Below are positions 17,285-25,930 of a DNA stretch of 64,000 bases, in pieces. Numbering within the stretch: the first letter of the stretch is position 1; each line of letters opens with the position of its first letter. Both the position numbers and the translations under genes were made by a program. The notes below the pieces were generated by a model. That model did not search any database. It was not told where the DNA came from and was given only the letters and a program-made list of their open reading frames with translations. Location: assembly GCA_013373205.1 (NCBI GenBank), contig JABXIG010000003.1, positions 434,001 to 498,000 of the forward strand. Reading direction: 5' to 3'. This DNA is from Methylocystaceae bacterium. Lineage in GTDB: Bacteria > Pseudomonadota > Alphaproteobacteria > Rhodospirillales > Terasakiellaceae.

Positions 17285-17707
17285 AACCAAAATTGGTTCT
17301 GTCGTTTCTGCACGCAGCATATTTTCCAGACGGCACGCCCGAATGAACAAGTCACGGCTTCGATCCAACAGGCTTAGTAAGCCATTGGGGCAAATGTCAT
17401 CCGTACATTGCATGAGATTGAGACAAGTGCTTTCTTCGAATAAAGGGCGATAGAGGCTTTCGGCTTCCATTCTGTCTAATTCATCATTCAGGATTGCTTT
17501 TTCGGTGATGAGCCAAGCCATGGTATGTGAAAGACGAGAGGTAACACGCAAGGATTCTGCGGTTACCTCTAGCCGTGCGATGGGCATCAAGTGGCGGACT
17601 TGTCGTTTGATTAGATGTTCATTGTAGTATTTGGCTTCTTCCAGCAAATTCAATGTTTCATCAAAGGTGCGGTTTAACCAAAAAAGTGTGGTGTTTTGCA
17701 TGCCCAT
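17276..17707 (-). CDS. DUF1465 protein, RcdA-like (CtrA-degradation adaptor family)
   Basis: This 143-residue protein matches the DUF1465 family, which includes Caulobacter RcdA, an adaptor that helps ClpXP deliver CtrA and other cell-cycle substrates. Conserved parts are FWLNRTFDETLNLLEEAKYY, LEVTAESLRVTSRLSHTMAWLITEKAI and LDRSRDLFIRACRLENML. The C-terminal extension is short. Helical content is high and no membrane segment is present. It is encoded directly downstream (44 bp) of a 121-residue unknown gene on the same strand. Family membership is confident; CtrA-related function here is inference. Confidence 0.82.
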   Translation of the reverse strand: MGMQNTTLFWLNRTFDETLNLLEEAKYYNEHLIKRQVRHLMPIARLEVTAESLRVTSRLSHTMAWLITEKAILNDELDRMEAESLYRPLFEESTCLNLMQCTDDICPNGLLSLLDRSRDLFIRACRLENMLRAETTEPILVLT

Positions 17708-17751
17708 TCCATTAGATCCGCCAGCCCCACAAATCCGGCGGATTGGTTCAG

Positions 17752-18117
17752 TTAGTGAATAACTTGTCCGATGCTGGCATTGTCGTCGAACACATCCGCC
17801 ATAAATTCATATGTGTCTTGGTGAATGCGAATTCCAGAAATTTCTGGATAGCGTGCAACCATCCATAAAACATACTTGGCGACCAGAATGCCGTTTTCAT
17901 CTTTCATGGCATCGCGGATCAATTGGGCAATGACACCCAAGCGGTTTTCGCGATCTAAAAAGAATGAGGGTCCAAACCAGGCATCGGAAAATTTGCGTAG
18001 CTCTAAATCCATGGCATCAACATGGTCACGTTCAAATTCATCCAACACTTGCGGATCAAAGCGAACAGGGTACGGGTTGCCGTCCATGGCGATAAGGAAT
18101 GACAGGTCTGACTGCAT
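17752..18117 (-). CDS. Conserved-looking hypothetical protein, 121 residues
   Basis: I do not recognise the family. The product is soluble, acidic and mixed helix/strand, with MDGNPYPVRFDPQVLDEFER at the start and a repeated pattern of charged helices (ENRLGVIAQLIRDAMKDEN). A clear AAAGGAG ribosome site precedes the ATG at 18117, which makes the gene credible. It lies upstream of the rcdA-like gene and is probably co-transcribed with it. No signal peptide, metal motif or DNA-binding motif is evident. Confidence 0.65.
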   Translation of the reverse strand: MQSDLSFLIAMDGNPYPVRFDPQVLDEFERDHVDAMDLELRKFSDAWFGPSFFLDRENRLGVIAQLIRDAMKDENGILVAKYVLWMVARYPEISGIRIHQDTYEFMADVFDDNASIGQVIH

Positions 18118-18291
18118 GACATTCTCCTTTAGAGAAACGCATTAAATTTGTTACTTCAATCAGATTATATTTTCTTTTGAATTAATCAAATGTGCATAAG
18201 AGTTAGACACTTAAGGGTGATTTGCCCCTATCGTATTAGGGGGAGTGCCTGAGTTTTTTCTCTTTTGTGGTGGAGTTTCTACTTCTGGGTT

Positions 18292-18912
18292 TTATTGCGC
18301 AGGCAGCAGACGGCGGATCGCATTGTGATGTTTCGTACTAAGGTAGCTGTCGGTGGTAATGGCATCCAGGCTAATTGATTTATCAGATTTTTCACGGGTC
18401 AGGACATCTAACGAAACCCGATCTTTCACCCACCATTTGTAATGACAGCTTTGGCGGGCGACAGTGGTATTACCTCGACACACTGCATCAAAGGGGCGAC
18501 CATAAAGGCTGCCAAAATAAGATAACATCTCTTTGTCTTCCAGCTTGCTATACGTTCGGCTGGCTTTGATGCGAAAGGCTCGGTAGTCCTTGTTTTCCAA
18601 GACAAACCAGATGATATACTGGGCATTATCAAATTTATGTTGTCCGACCATCAGCCCATTTCGGTCTTGGGATAAGAACAGATTTGGGTATTTTTCTTGA
18701 AGCTTGCCGGGCGTCTTTCCTAGATCATCCGCCCGAACATGCGGGTAAAGCTGGGGGGCTTGTGATGTTTTTGGCTGTACCGGCTCTTGCAGCAAAAGCG
18801 CATATAAAAAGGCCCCCAGCAAGAGAGTGAAGAGGAACAGAAAAATTGCAAGTTTTCCCATATTTGATTCAGGCTTAGATGGCTTGCGTCTGACTTTATA
18901 AGGGCTTGGCAT
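18292..18912 (-). CDS. Single-pass membrane protein with periplasmic domain, unknown
   Basis: From the ATG at 18912 the 206-residue product has a basic cytoplasmic N-terminus (YKVRRKPSKPESN). One membrane helix (about residues 19-40, LAIFLFLFTLLLGAFLYALLL) is followed by a 165-residue periplasmic part with two Cys (DAVCRGNTTVARQSCHYKW) that could form a disulfide. The open frame continues upstream but would overlap the RND permease gene, so the shorter start is preferred; ATG 18861 at the helix is another choice. No family is recognised. It follows the RND permease gene on the same strand after 140 bp. Confidence 0.65.
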   Translation of the reverse strand: MPSPYKVRRKPSKPESNMGKLAIFLFLFTLLLGAFLYALLLQEPVQPKTSQAPQLYPHVRADDLGKTPGKLQEKYPNLFLSQDRNGLMVGQHKFDNAQYIIWFVLENKDYRAFRIKASRTYSKLEDKEMLSYFGSLYGRPFDAVCRGNTTVARQSCHYKWWVKDRVSLDVLTREKSDKSISLDAITTDSYLSTKHHNAIRRLLPAQ

Positions 18913-19052
18913 GTCTGTCTGGTACTTTCTGAAAATCACCTTAACGTTACTATGATAAAAGACGTAACCCGAAAGAAGTATGATGGGGCGCACAGTCATC
19001 AAAAAATCCGCAAAAGTTGAAAAATTACGGATTTTAAGGCGGTATGATTGAG

Positions 19053-22000
19053 TTAACTTTGTGCTTGCAGCTTGGCTTCGCGGCGATTTTTCAACCAGAC
19101 TTGTACATTTCCACGCACCATCAAGGCGCATGGTGTGACGACAAGGGTTAAAACAGTTGCGAATCCCAACCCGAAAAAGATCGCTGTTGCCAGTTGTACC
19201 CACCATTGTGTCGAAGGGGCACCAGAACTGATTTCACGGGTGAAGAAGTCGATGTTCAGCTGTAAGACCATGGGTAAAAGCCCTAACATGGTTGTGACGG
19301 TTGTCAGCAACACAGGGCGCATCCTTTGCGCGCCTGTCAGGACAATGGCATCGAACACGGTACCCGTTTCATGTTTTAGGCGATCAAAGGTATCGATCAG
19401 GACGATATTGTTGTTGACCACAATCCCGGCCAGCGCGATGACACCGACCCCCCCCATAACAATGCCAAATGGTTGCCCGGTAATCATCAAGCCGATGAAA
19501 ACACCAATGGTGGACATGATGACGGCACTTAGGATCAACATGGCGCTGTAGAAGCTGTTGAACTGGGTCACCAGAATAATGGCCATGATGAAGAGGGCGA
19601 CACCAAAGGCATTAACCAGAAATTCTTCTGCTTTTCTTTGTTCTTCATCCTCACCTTTAAAGGCAATTCTGATGTTTGGATCCAGATTTTGTGTTTTCAG
19701 CCAGGCTTTGATCTCGTTTAGTTTTGCATCCACATTGACGCCAGCTTCCACATCAGCTTTCACTGACATGATGCGGAAGCCATCGACACGATTGACCTTG
19801 CCTGTGCGTTGTTCGGCCGTGCGAGTAACAAAGTTTGAAATTGGCACCGGCCCCGCATCTGTATTTACGCGGATATTTTGCAATTGATCAATAGTACGGT
19901 CTTCTTTGGGGAAGCGGGCACGGATTTCCACTTCGTCATCGGTGTCATCCGGGCGATATTCACCAAGTTTAAGGCCTGAGGTTGTCATTTGTACGAAGTT
20001 ACCAACAAGACCGATATCGACGCCAAATTTCGCGGCCTGCGCACGGTCCACATCCAGTTCCCAATCAATACCGGGAAGAGGGCGGGAATCTTCAAGGTTC
20101 AGCAAGCCATCCATTTTTTCAAGCCCGGCACGAATTTGGGCAATCGTCGGGTCAAGCAATTCGGTTTTACGAGATGAAATTTGTAAGTTGATCGGTTTGC
20201 CTGTCGGGGGGCCTTCTTCCTGTTTACGGGCGTCAACTTCGATCCCGGCGATATCCGCAGTCCGGCTGGTGATATCTGCCAGAATAACATGGGCCGGGCG
20301 GCGCTGAGACCAGTCGGTGAATTCAAGCGAGATTGTGCCAATAATATCTTCGGCTTCTTCGCTTTGTCCCGGTGCGCCAATGCGGGTGTAAACGGTTTTA
20401 AATTCGGTCATGGGCAGGATGCGGGCTTCAACCTGTTCCAGAATTTCTTTTTGTTCCCATACAGACAGATTACCACGTGCGCGGACCTGCACGATGGCAT
20501 TTTCCGGTTCAATCTCGGGGAAAAATTCTACCCCTTTGCCGAAGTTCGCATATGTGATTTGGACCAAGATCAAGACACCGAAGGCCCCGACAAGAACTTT
20601 GGCCGGATGGCGCAATGCTTTTTGCAGGATATGAATATAGGTTCCAGTGATGCCATGGAGGTTGGATAAGTCAGCATCTTTTTCCGGTGCAATTTCTTTT
20701 AATTCCGGTACTGCTTGGGACGGTTTTCCGAATAAAGAGCCTAGGGTCGGCACGAAAATCAGGGCCATTAAAAGGGATGCTGATAATGTCGCAATCAAGG
20801 TGATGGGCATGAATTTCATAAATTCACCCACCAGACCAGGCCAAAAAAGCAAAGGCAAAAAGGCAGCCAATGTGGTGGCTGTGGAGGCCGTAATCGGCCA
20901 TGCCATGCGTTGTGCGGCCAGACCATAGGCTTTCCTGCGATGTAATCCTTCTATCATTTTACGGTCTGCATATTCGGTGACAACCACGGCCCCATCCACC
21001 AGCATACCAACGGCTAAGATCAGGCTAAACAGTACAACGATGTTGAGCGTCATATCCATAAAGCTTAGAACCAAAATTCCGGCCAGAAACGATCCCGGAA
21101 TAGCCATGCCGACAAGGCCTGCTGTGCGTGTGCCAAGGGCTGCGACCACAACGACCATGACCAGTAAAATTGCACTGAGCACGTTGTTTTGCAGTTCGAC
21201 AAGCATGGTGCGGATCTGGTTTGATCGATCCTGAGAATAAGAAATCTGCAAATTTTCCTGTAACGCTTGGGGCCAGGCTGCTTGTTCCTGCAAAACTATT
21301 TCACGGACATGTTCAATGGTTTCAATGATGTTTTCGCCTGTGCGTTTGGAAACTTCTAAAGCCACAGCGGGTTTACCATTGACGCGGGCAAAGCTGGTCG
21401 GGTCTTTAAAGGTCCGGCGGATTTCAGCGATATCGCCAAGCGTGACAACGCTGTCACCTTCCACCTTTAAAGGTTGGTTCATGATATCATAAACGGTTTC
21501 ATATAGACCGGGGACTTTAATGGAAAAACGACCAAGCCCAGTATCTTGTGATCCTGCTGCCACCAGCTTGTTGGACCCGCTGACTGCGTTGATGGCGGTG
21601 GAGGGGGTTAGTCCATAACGTTCAACTTTGGCCGGGTCGATGATAATTTCCACCATTTCGTCACGGTCACCTGCAATATCGGCTTCTAAAACGGTGGGAA
21701 TGCTTTCGATGGCATCTTGTAAATCACGCGCAACCTTAACCAAAGTGCGTTCGGGGACCTGTCCGGCAACGGTGACAACCAGGACGGGGAACAGGCTGAT
21801 ATTGACTTCATGCACGGTTGGTTCGTCCGTTTCATCGGGCAGGTCCGATTTTGCCAGATCGACTTTTTCACGCACATCATCAAGGGCTTTATCGGCATCG
21901 AAGCCGGCTTCAAATTCAAGGGTAACGTTACCACCGCCTTCATAGCCGGTAGCACGCATTTCCTTAATGCCTTCAATGGTGCGCAGTTCCTGTTCCAGCG

Positions 22001-22199
22001 GGCGGATGATGAGGCGTTCAGCATCTTCAGGCGAAATGCCGTCGTGGCTTGCGACCACATAAATGATTGGAATATTAATGTCAGGATCAGATTCTTTGGG
22101 GATATTCTGATAGGCCACACTTCCGGTGATTAAGATCAGCGCAAGGGTTAATAAGACCGTGCGGGCATGGCCGAGGGCTGCTTCAATGGCATTTTTCAT
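19053..22199 (-). CDS. RND-family efflux permease, second system
   Basis: This 1048-residue RND transporter has the first helix followed by PKESDPDINIPIIYVVASHDGISPEDAERLIIRPLEQELRTIEG split over the porter entry. The relay helix LNIVVLFSLILAVGMLVDGAVVVTEYADR shows D then G-A where the first system has DD. The second half contains RAQAAKFGVDIGLVGNF and ALAGIVVNNNIVLIDTFDRL. The sequence is only distantly similar to the RND at 9.7-12.9 kb and belongs to the subgroup with LVDGAVVV in TM4. It lies 2 bp downstream of its adaptor gene. Confidence 0.92.
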   Translation of the reverse strand: MKNAIEAALGHARTVLLTLALILITGSVAYQNIPKESDPDINIPIIYVVASHDGISPEDAERLIIRPLEQELRTIEGIKEMRATGYEGGGNVTLEFEAGFDADKALDDVREKVDLAKSDLPDETDEPTVHEVNISLFPVLVVTVAGQVPERTLVKVARDLQDAIESIPTVLEADIAGDRDEMVEIIIDPAKVERYGLTPSTAINAVSGSNKLVAAGSQDTGLGRFSIKVPGLYETVYDIMNQPLKVEGDSVVTLGDIAEIRRTFKDPTSFARVNGKPAVALEVSKRTGENIIETIEHVREIVLQEQAAWPQALQENLQISYSQDRSNQIRTMLVELQNNVLSAILLVMVVVVAALGTRTAGLVGMAIPGSFLAGILVLSFMDMTLNIVVLFSLILAVGMLVDGAVVVTEYADRKMIEGLHRRKAYGLAAQRMAWPITASTATTLAAFLPLLFWPGLVGEFMKFMPITLIATLSASLLMALIFVPTLGSLFGKPSQAVPELKEIAPEKDADLSNLHGITGTYIHILQKALRHPAKVLVGAFGVLILVQITYANFGKGVEFFPEIEPENAIVQVRARGNLSVWEQKEILEQVEARILPMTEFKTVYTRIGAPGQSEEAEDIIGTISLEFTDWSQRRPAHVILADITSRTADIAGIEVDARKQEEGPPTGKPINLQISSRKTELLDPTIAQIRAGLEKMDGLLNLEDSRPLPGIDWELDVDRAQAAKFGVDIGLVGNFVQMTTSGLKLGEYRPDDTDDEVEIRARFPKEDRTIDQLQNIRVNTDAGPVPISNFVTRTAEQRTGKVNRVDGFRIMSVKADVEAGVNVDAKLNEIKAWLKTQNLDPNIRIAFKGEDEEQRKAEEFLVNAFGVALFIMAIILVTQFNSFYSAMLILSAVIMSTIGVFIGLMITGQPFGIVMGGVGVIALAGIVVNNNIVLIDTFDRLKHETGTVFDAIVLTGAQRMRPVLLTTVTTMLGLLPMVLQLNIDFFTREISSGAPSTQWWVQLATAIFFGLGFATVLTLVVTPCALMVRGNVQVWLKNRREAKLQAQS

Positions 22200-22201
22200 G
22201 A

Positions 22202-23314
22202 TTAATGCCCTTTCGCATCAGCCAGATCAGGGTTTTGTGTCTGGTCTTTGGTCATGGCAATGACTTTTTGACCAGGGCTGACATATTCCTGACCGCGCAA
22301 AATGATATTGGCACTTTCAGGTAATCCGGAAACCCAGACCCCTTCACTGGTGTCTTCTAATAATTTTATGGGGTAAAAAACGACTTTGTTTTCATCATCG
22401 ACCGTTTTAACCCCGATCTCACCCTTATCTGACAGGGTCAGAATGGCTGGCGATACAAGATGGGACTGGCGCATACCGACATTCAAGTTTACTTGTGCGG
22501 TCTGTCCGGCGGCAATTTCGTCATTCAGGTTATTGCCTTCAATCTCGATCACATAGGTACGGGTTGAACTGCTACTGGTGCTTGCGACAAAGCGTACAAT
22601 GCCATCAATTACTTGATTGTTGTTTAAAATGGCCGTGGCGGGCTGGCCGTCTTTGATACGTGAAATATCGTTTTCAGAAACTTCGACCTGTACCACGATG
22701 GGGGAAAGGTCAACCACTGTGGCAAGTAATGTGCCTTTAGAAACATAATCGCCAATCTCGACAGGTCGGCTTTCCAATTTGCCGTCAAAAGGGGCCTTGA
22801 TTTCGGTATGTTCCATATTCAGGCGGGCACTTTCCAGTTCGGCATGTGCTGCGTTCAATAAGGCTTCGGCTTCGGCCAGTTGGGTTTGGGATCGAAAGCT
22901 TTTTTGTGACAGTTTGCGCGAGGCTTCATACTCCAACTGACGTTGGTAAACTAGGGCTTTCGCACTTTTTAAGGTGCTTTCGCGTTCATCAATGTTAATG
23001 CGGGCAATCACGTCGCCTTTTTTGACATGGGCACCTTTTTCGATCAGAACATCTTTTATTCTGCCGTCAATCTCAGCCTTGATTTCCACGCTGCGGTCTG
23101 CCTTTGTCTGACCGTAAAGGCGGATAATGTCTGCATGATCGTGTGCATTTTGGCGCTCTACCAGTACATGGACTTCTTTATGTTCCTGCCCCTCGGTCAC
23201 GCTTTTTGCCACCTGTTCTTCTTGAGGGGTGAAAATACCGGATAGGAGCCAGAGGGATATGACGAGCGCAATCGCAACGGCAATTAAAATGGATTTGTTT
23301 TCCGGTAATGTCAT
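22202..23314 (-). CDS. RND efflux periplasmic adaptor, second system
   Basis: This 370-residue HlyD-family adaptor has an N-terminal membrane anchor (ILIAVAIALVISLWLLSGIF). The lipoyl halves are VEIKAEIDGRIKDVLIEKG and THTEIKAPFDGKLESRPV-like segments around a coiled coil at about 125-185. The C-terminal beta domains include VSENDISRIKDGQPATAILNN. The stop lies 2 bp before the permease start, so the two are one operon. No outer-membrane factor is nearby. A perfect 15-bp palindrome at 23408-23422 is the only regulator-like site upstream. Confidence 0.9.
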   Translation of the reverse strand: MTLPENKSILIAVAIALVISLWLLSGIFTPQEEQVAKSVTEGQEHKEVHVLVERQNAHDHADIIRLYGQTKADRSVEIKAEIDGRIKDVLIEKGAHVKKGDVIARINIDERESTLKSAKALVYQRQLEYEASRKLSQKSFRSQTQLAEAEALLNAAHAELESARLNMEHTEIKAPFDGKLESRPVEIGDYVSKGTLLATVVDLSPIVVQVEVSENDISRIKDGQPATAILNNNQVIDGIVRFVASTSSSSTRTYVIEIEGNNLNDEIAAGQTAQVNLNVGMRQSHLVSPAILTLSDKGEIGVKTVDDENKVVFYPIKLLEDTSEGVWVSGLPESANIILRGQEYVSPGQKVIAMTKDQTQNPDLADAKGH

Positions 23315-23407
23315 CGTTCTATGCCTAAAAGAATTGCGATCAGATTACATTTAAGTATGAGGGAGTTAGTTTTCAGAAATATGATCATTTGTAGGTAGTA
23401 TATTCTC

Positions 23408-23422
23408 CACAAAAGTTTTGTG
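23408..23422. promoter_or_regulatory. Perfect palindrome upstream of the second RND operon
   Basis: CACAAAAGTTTTGTG is a perfect 7+1+7 palindrome between the cyclase stop and the RND adaptor start. It could be an operator or a weak terminator stem. No long T-run follows on the minus strand. Confidence 0.35.
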
Positions 23423-23444
23423 AAGTCTCTCACTTTAACCATAT

Positions 23445-24644
23445 TTAATTAAGGGAAAACAGTTCTATTGTACGTTTAACACCTTTGAGTGGGTAAGACC
23501 CTAGCGAATCCCAACGTGCAGTGCTGTTTTTTGCAAAGTCAACAGATGCCAAGATGGGGCTGGCTAATTCTTTGGTCATGCTTTCAATGCGTGCGGTTTC
23601 ATTGGCTGCCGGACCTGTCACAGAAAAATCCAGACGTTCAGGGATGCCGATATTGCCGAACATCACTTCGCCCGTATGAAGGCCAAGCCCGAAGGCCAGC
23701 GGTTCTTTATGTTGAGCTTTGCGGGATTTATTCACTGCTTCCATCCGGGTGAGGGCATCGCGCGCTGCCATTGTTGCTTTGTCGCATGTTTCTTTTAGGC
23801 TGCGACCATCAGATGGGAAAATCGCGAGGACGGCGTCCCCGACAAAACGCAATACCTCGCCGCCATGGTCCATGACAGCCCCGGCGGTGCAGGAAAAATA
23901 TTCATTTAAAGTGGTCAGCAGTTCGGGGCCCGGCAGGCTATCCCCCAGATCTGTTGACTTTCGAAGGTCGCTGTACCAGATGACAGCGGGAATATTTTCA
24001 CCATCCCCCAATTTGATGGAACCGGATAACACCCGGCTTGCGGCATTTTCTCCGAGATAAGCTGAAAGGGTGTTTTGCGCGATGCGTTCACGCAAAGCCA
24101 TTTTTAGGGCAAGGGCGATATAGGGTTCAACGCGGGCAAGCGTTTGAATTTCTTCTTCGTTAAAACCACCTTTGCGGTCCGAGGCAAATGACAGGATCAT
24201 GCCGTCATTTTCGTATGTATGTGGGCCGGGTTTTGAAAAACTGAACAGACGCAAAATGTAATGTGTCGCCCCTTCTGAGATCAATTCATCAAAGATCGGG
24301 AAGTAAGGATCTGGTTTTTCACCATCAAGGCGAATGTTTAAACGTTCAATCTCGTTGGTGACCATATGATAACCGGGGCTTTTCAGCCATTCATCGGTTT
24401 CGCCATCGGCATGAGCATAGCGCGTGATATCATCATAATCACGGTTGCGCCACCATTTCAAGGTCAAGGCACCGATGGTGGGGTGCAGTGTGGTCCAGGA
24501 CATATTGACACGCAAAATAGAAAGCCCTGCATCAGATAAAGTCTGGCAGGTGTCTTTTAACAATGTCGGTTCAATCGGGCTTTTTAATGTACGCTCGATT
24601 AAATCCTCAATTAGTCTATCTATGGTGTTTTGATTAATGCTCAT
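23445..24644 (-). CDS. Class III adenylate/guanylate cyclase
   Basis: This 399-residue soluble cyclase has a GAF-like N-terminal part (about residues 30-190) and a C-terminal class III catalytic domain. The first metal Asp is in AVIWYSDLRKSTDLGD, the second in VLRFVGDAVLAIFPSDG. The transition-state Asn and Arg are in DFSVTGPAANETARIESM. No membrane helix is seen, so the enzyme should be cytosolic and respond to an internal ligand through the N-terminal domain. ATP or GTP preference cannot be settled here. It is divergent from the GNAT gene. Confidence 0.9.
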   Translation of the reverse strand: MSINQNTIDRLIEDLIERTLKSPIEPTLLKDTCQTLSDAGLSILRVNMSWTTLHPTIGALTLKWWRNRDYDDITRYAHADGETDEWLKSPGYHMVTNEIERLNIRLDGEKPDPYFPIFDELISEGATHYILRLFSFSKPGPHTYENDGMILSFASDRKGGFNEEEIQTLARVEPYIALALKMALRERIAQNTLSAYLGENAASRVLSGSIKLGDGENIPAVIWYSDLRKSTDLGDSLPGPELLTTLNEYFSCTAGAVMDHGGEVLRFVGDAVLAIFPSDGRSLKETCDKATMAARDALTRMEAVNKSRKAQHKEPLAFGLGLHTGEVMFGNIGIPERLDFSVTGPAANETARIESMTKELASPILASVDFAKNSTARWDSLGSYPLKGVKRTIELFSLN

Positions 24645-24782
24645 GAGGGGGAGAATAAATAAATTACAAAGATTTTACGAGTTTTTTTATCAGAGTCTTT
24701 ACAAAGTGGTACCGAAATGCGTATTTTAATTTATCAAGTCAAATGTCCTTGATAAGAGGCATGTTTTTGGAAAGTCGGCTCA

Positions 24783-25250
24783 ATGTCTTTTTGTAAAGAA
24801 ACACAAGTGGATGGTGCACAATGTGTAATCCGCGATGCAGATGAAAAAGATCTGGCATCGGTGACGGATTTGCATGCCTATAATACAGGTCAGCATAAGC
24901 CGGATTACTGGAATGAGACCTATCATCGCTATGGTGATTCTAAGGAAGGTTTCTTTTATGTCTGTGAAATTGACGCGATATTTGCAGGATTTATTATTGG
25001 TGAAATTCGCGCTTGGGAATTTGGTTCCGAACCTTGTGGCTGGGTCTATACCATTGGGGTTAACCCCGATATTCGATTAAAGCAAATCGGGACTCGATTG
25101 TTTGAAACTATATGTGAACAGTTTACGAAAGCCGGGGTCACCCAAGTACGCACCATGTTGCATCGTAAAGATAACCTGAACCTGAGCTTCTTTCGGAGCC
25201 AAGGCATGATGGGCGGTCCTTACATCGAACTTGAAATGCCTTTGGATTAG
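24783..25250 (+). CDS. GNAT-family N-acetyltransferase
   Basis: This 155-residue protein has the GNAT fold: CVIRDADEKDLASVTDLHAYN at the start, beta-4 FAGFIIGEIRAWEFGSEPCGWVYTIGVNPDIRLKQIGTRLFE-type motif A read in pieces (VNPDIRLKQIGTRLFE), and RTMLHRKDNLNLSFFRSQGM near the end. It should transfer an acetyl group from acetyl-CoA to an amine. Its substrate is unknown. The Rrf2 gene begins 14 bp downstream, so the two form one transcription unit. Confidence 0.85.
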   Translation: MSFCKETQVDGAQCVIRDADEKDLASVTDLHAYNTGQHKPDYWNETYHRYGDSKEGFFYVCEIDAIFAGFIIGEIRAWEFGSEPCGWVYTIGVNPDIRLKQIGTRLFETICEQFTKAGVTQVRTMLHRKDNLNLSFFRSQGMMGGPYIELEMPLD

Positions 25251-25264
25251 GGGGGCGGTGTAAA

Positions 25265-25702
25265 ATGAAATTACAAAAAGCAACATATTGTGCCCTATAT
25301 GCGGTTTTGGAACTGGCACGTGATCCACAGACCCAATTGTCTGCAACAGATATTGCTGAAAAATACAATATTTCGGCCAATCATCTGGCTAAGGTTTTGC
25401 GTGATTTAGGGCGTGCGGGATTGGTTGAATCGGTACGTGGGGCTGGTGGTGGTTATCGCTTTTCCGGGAATTTAAAACGTACAACTCTTTATGATGTCAT
25501 TCATCTGTTTGAAGATGTCGGCGGTGAAAATGCCCGTGCCCGCGATGCGCAACCGGATACCGATATTGGAAATGCGCTTAATCTGGTTTTAAATGAAATC
25601 GACGAAATCGCCATTGCGACTTTAGGGTCCGTGACTATTGGTACCTTGTTAAAGACCATGCGCTGGCGGACACAGCGTTTGGAACGCGAGGAACAAGTCT
25701 AA
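25265..25702 (+). CDS. Rrf2-family transcriptional regulator lacking the Fe-S cysteines
   Basis: This 145-residue regulator has the Rrf2 winged helix: MKLQKATYCALYAVLELARDP (read in two parts), YNISANHLAKVLRDLGRAG and the GAGGGYRFSG wing. Members such as IscR, NsrR and RirA bind an iron-sulfur cluster through three Cys residues in the second half. Here the second half (ENARARDAQPDTDIG onwards) has no Cys, and the only one is at position 9. It therefore cannot bind such a cluster in the usual way. It is encoded with a GNAT enzyme. A hairpin at 25716-25731 follows. Confidence 0.88.
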   Translation: MKLQKATYCALYAVLELARDPQTQLSATDIAEKYNISANHLAKVLRDLGRAGLVESVRGAGGGYRFSGNLKRTTLYDVIHLFEDVGGENARARDAQPDTDIGNALNLVLNEIDEIAIATLGSVTIGTLLKTMRWRTQRLEREEQV

Positions 25703-25715
25703 GGGGCTGTTGTTG

Positions 25716-25731
25716 TCCTGCGCTGGCAGGA
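25716..25731 (+). terminator. Short hairpin after the Rrf2 gene
   Basis: TCCTGC, 4 nt, GCAGGA followed by TTCTTTGTT lies 13 bp after the Rrf2 stop. It is a plausible but short Rho-independent terminator. Confidence 0.5.
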
Positions 25732-25792
25732 TTCTTTGTTACATAACATTTATCAAGTCTGCACCTTTCTTAAGCGGAAGGACTTATGCAAA

Positions 25793-25824
25793 GCGCACTT
25801 CCATGTGGAATGTGCGTCTTTTTG
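25793..25824 (+). terminator. Terminator-like hairpin in the threonine-aldolase leader
   Basis: GCGCACTTCCA and TGGAATGTGCGT pair across a 2-nt loop with one bulged A, followed by CTTTTT. No annotated gene ends here, so it either stops a short RNA starting after 25731 or acts as an attenuator about 105 bp before the aldolase start. Confidence 0.6.
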
Positions 25825-25930
25825 TATTTAATACGAGAAATCCAACATTTTGTACAAAATAATCCTTGATTGCGAAAAATATTTAATATATCAAACAAAA
25901 TATCTTAAATATTCAACAAACGAGGAAGTC

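Noticed and set aside
25786-25869. A 27-codon ORF before the threonine aldolase gene as an annotated leader peptide
   Set aside because: It overlaps a hairpin and has no run of regulatory codons (Thr, Gly, Ser); evidence is too thin to call it a gene.
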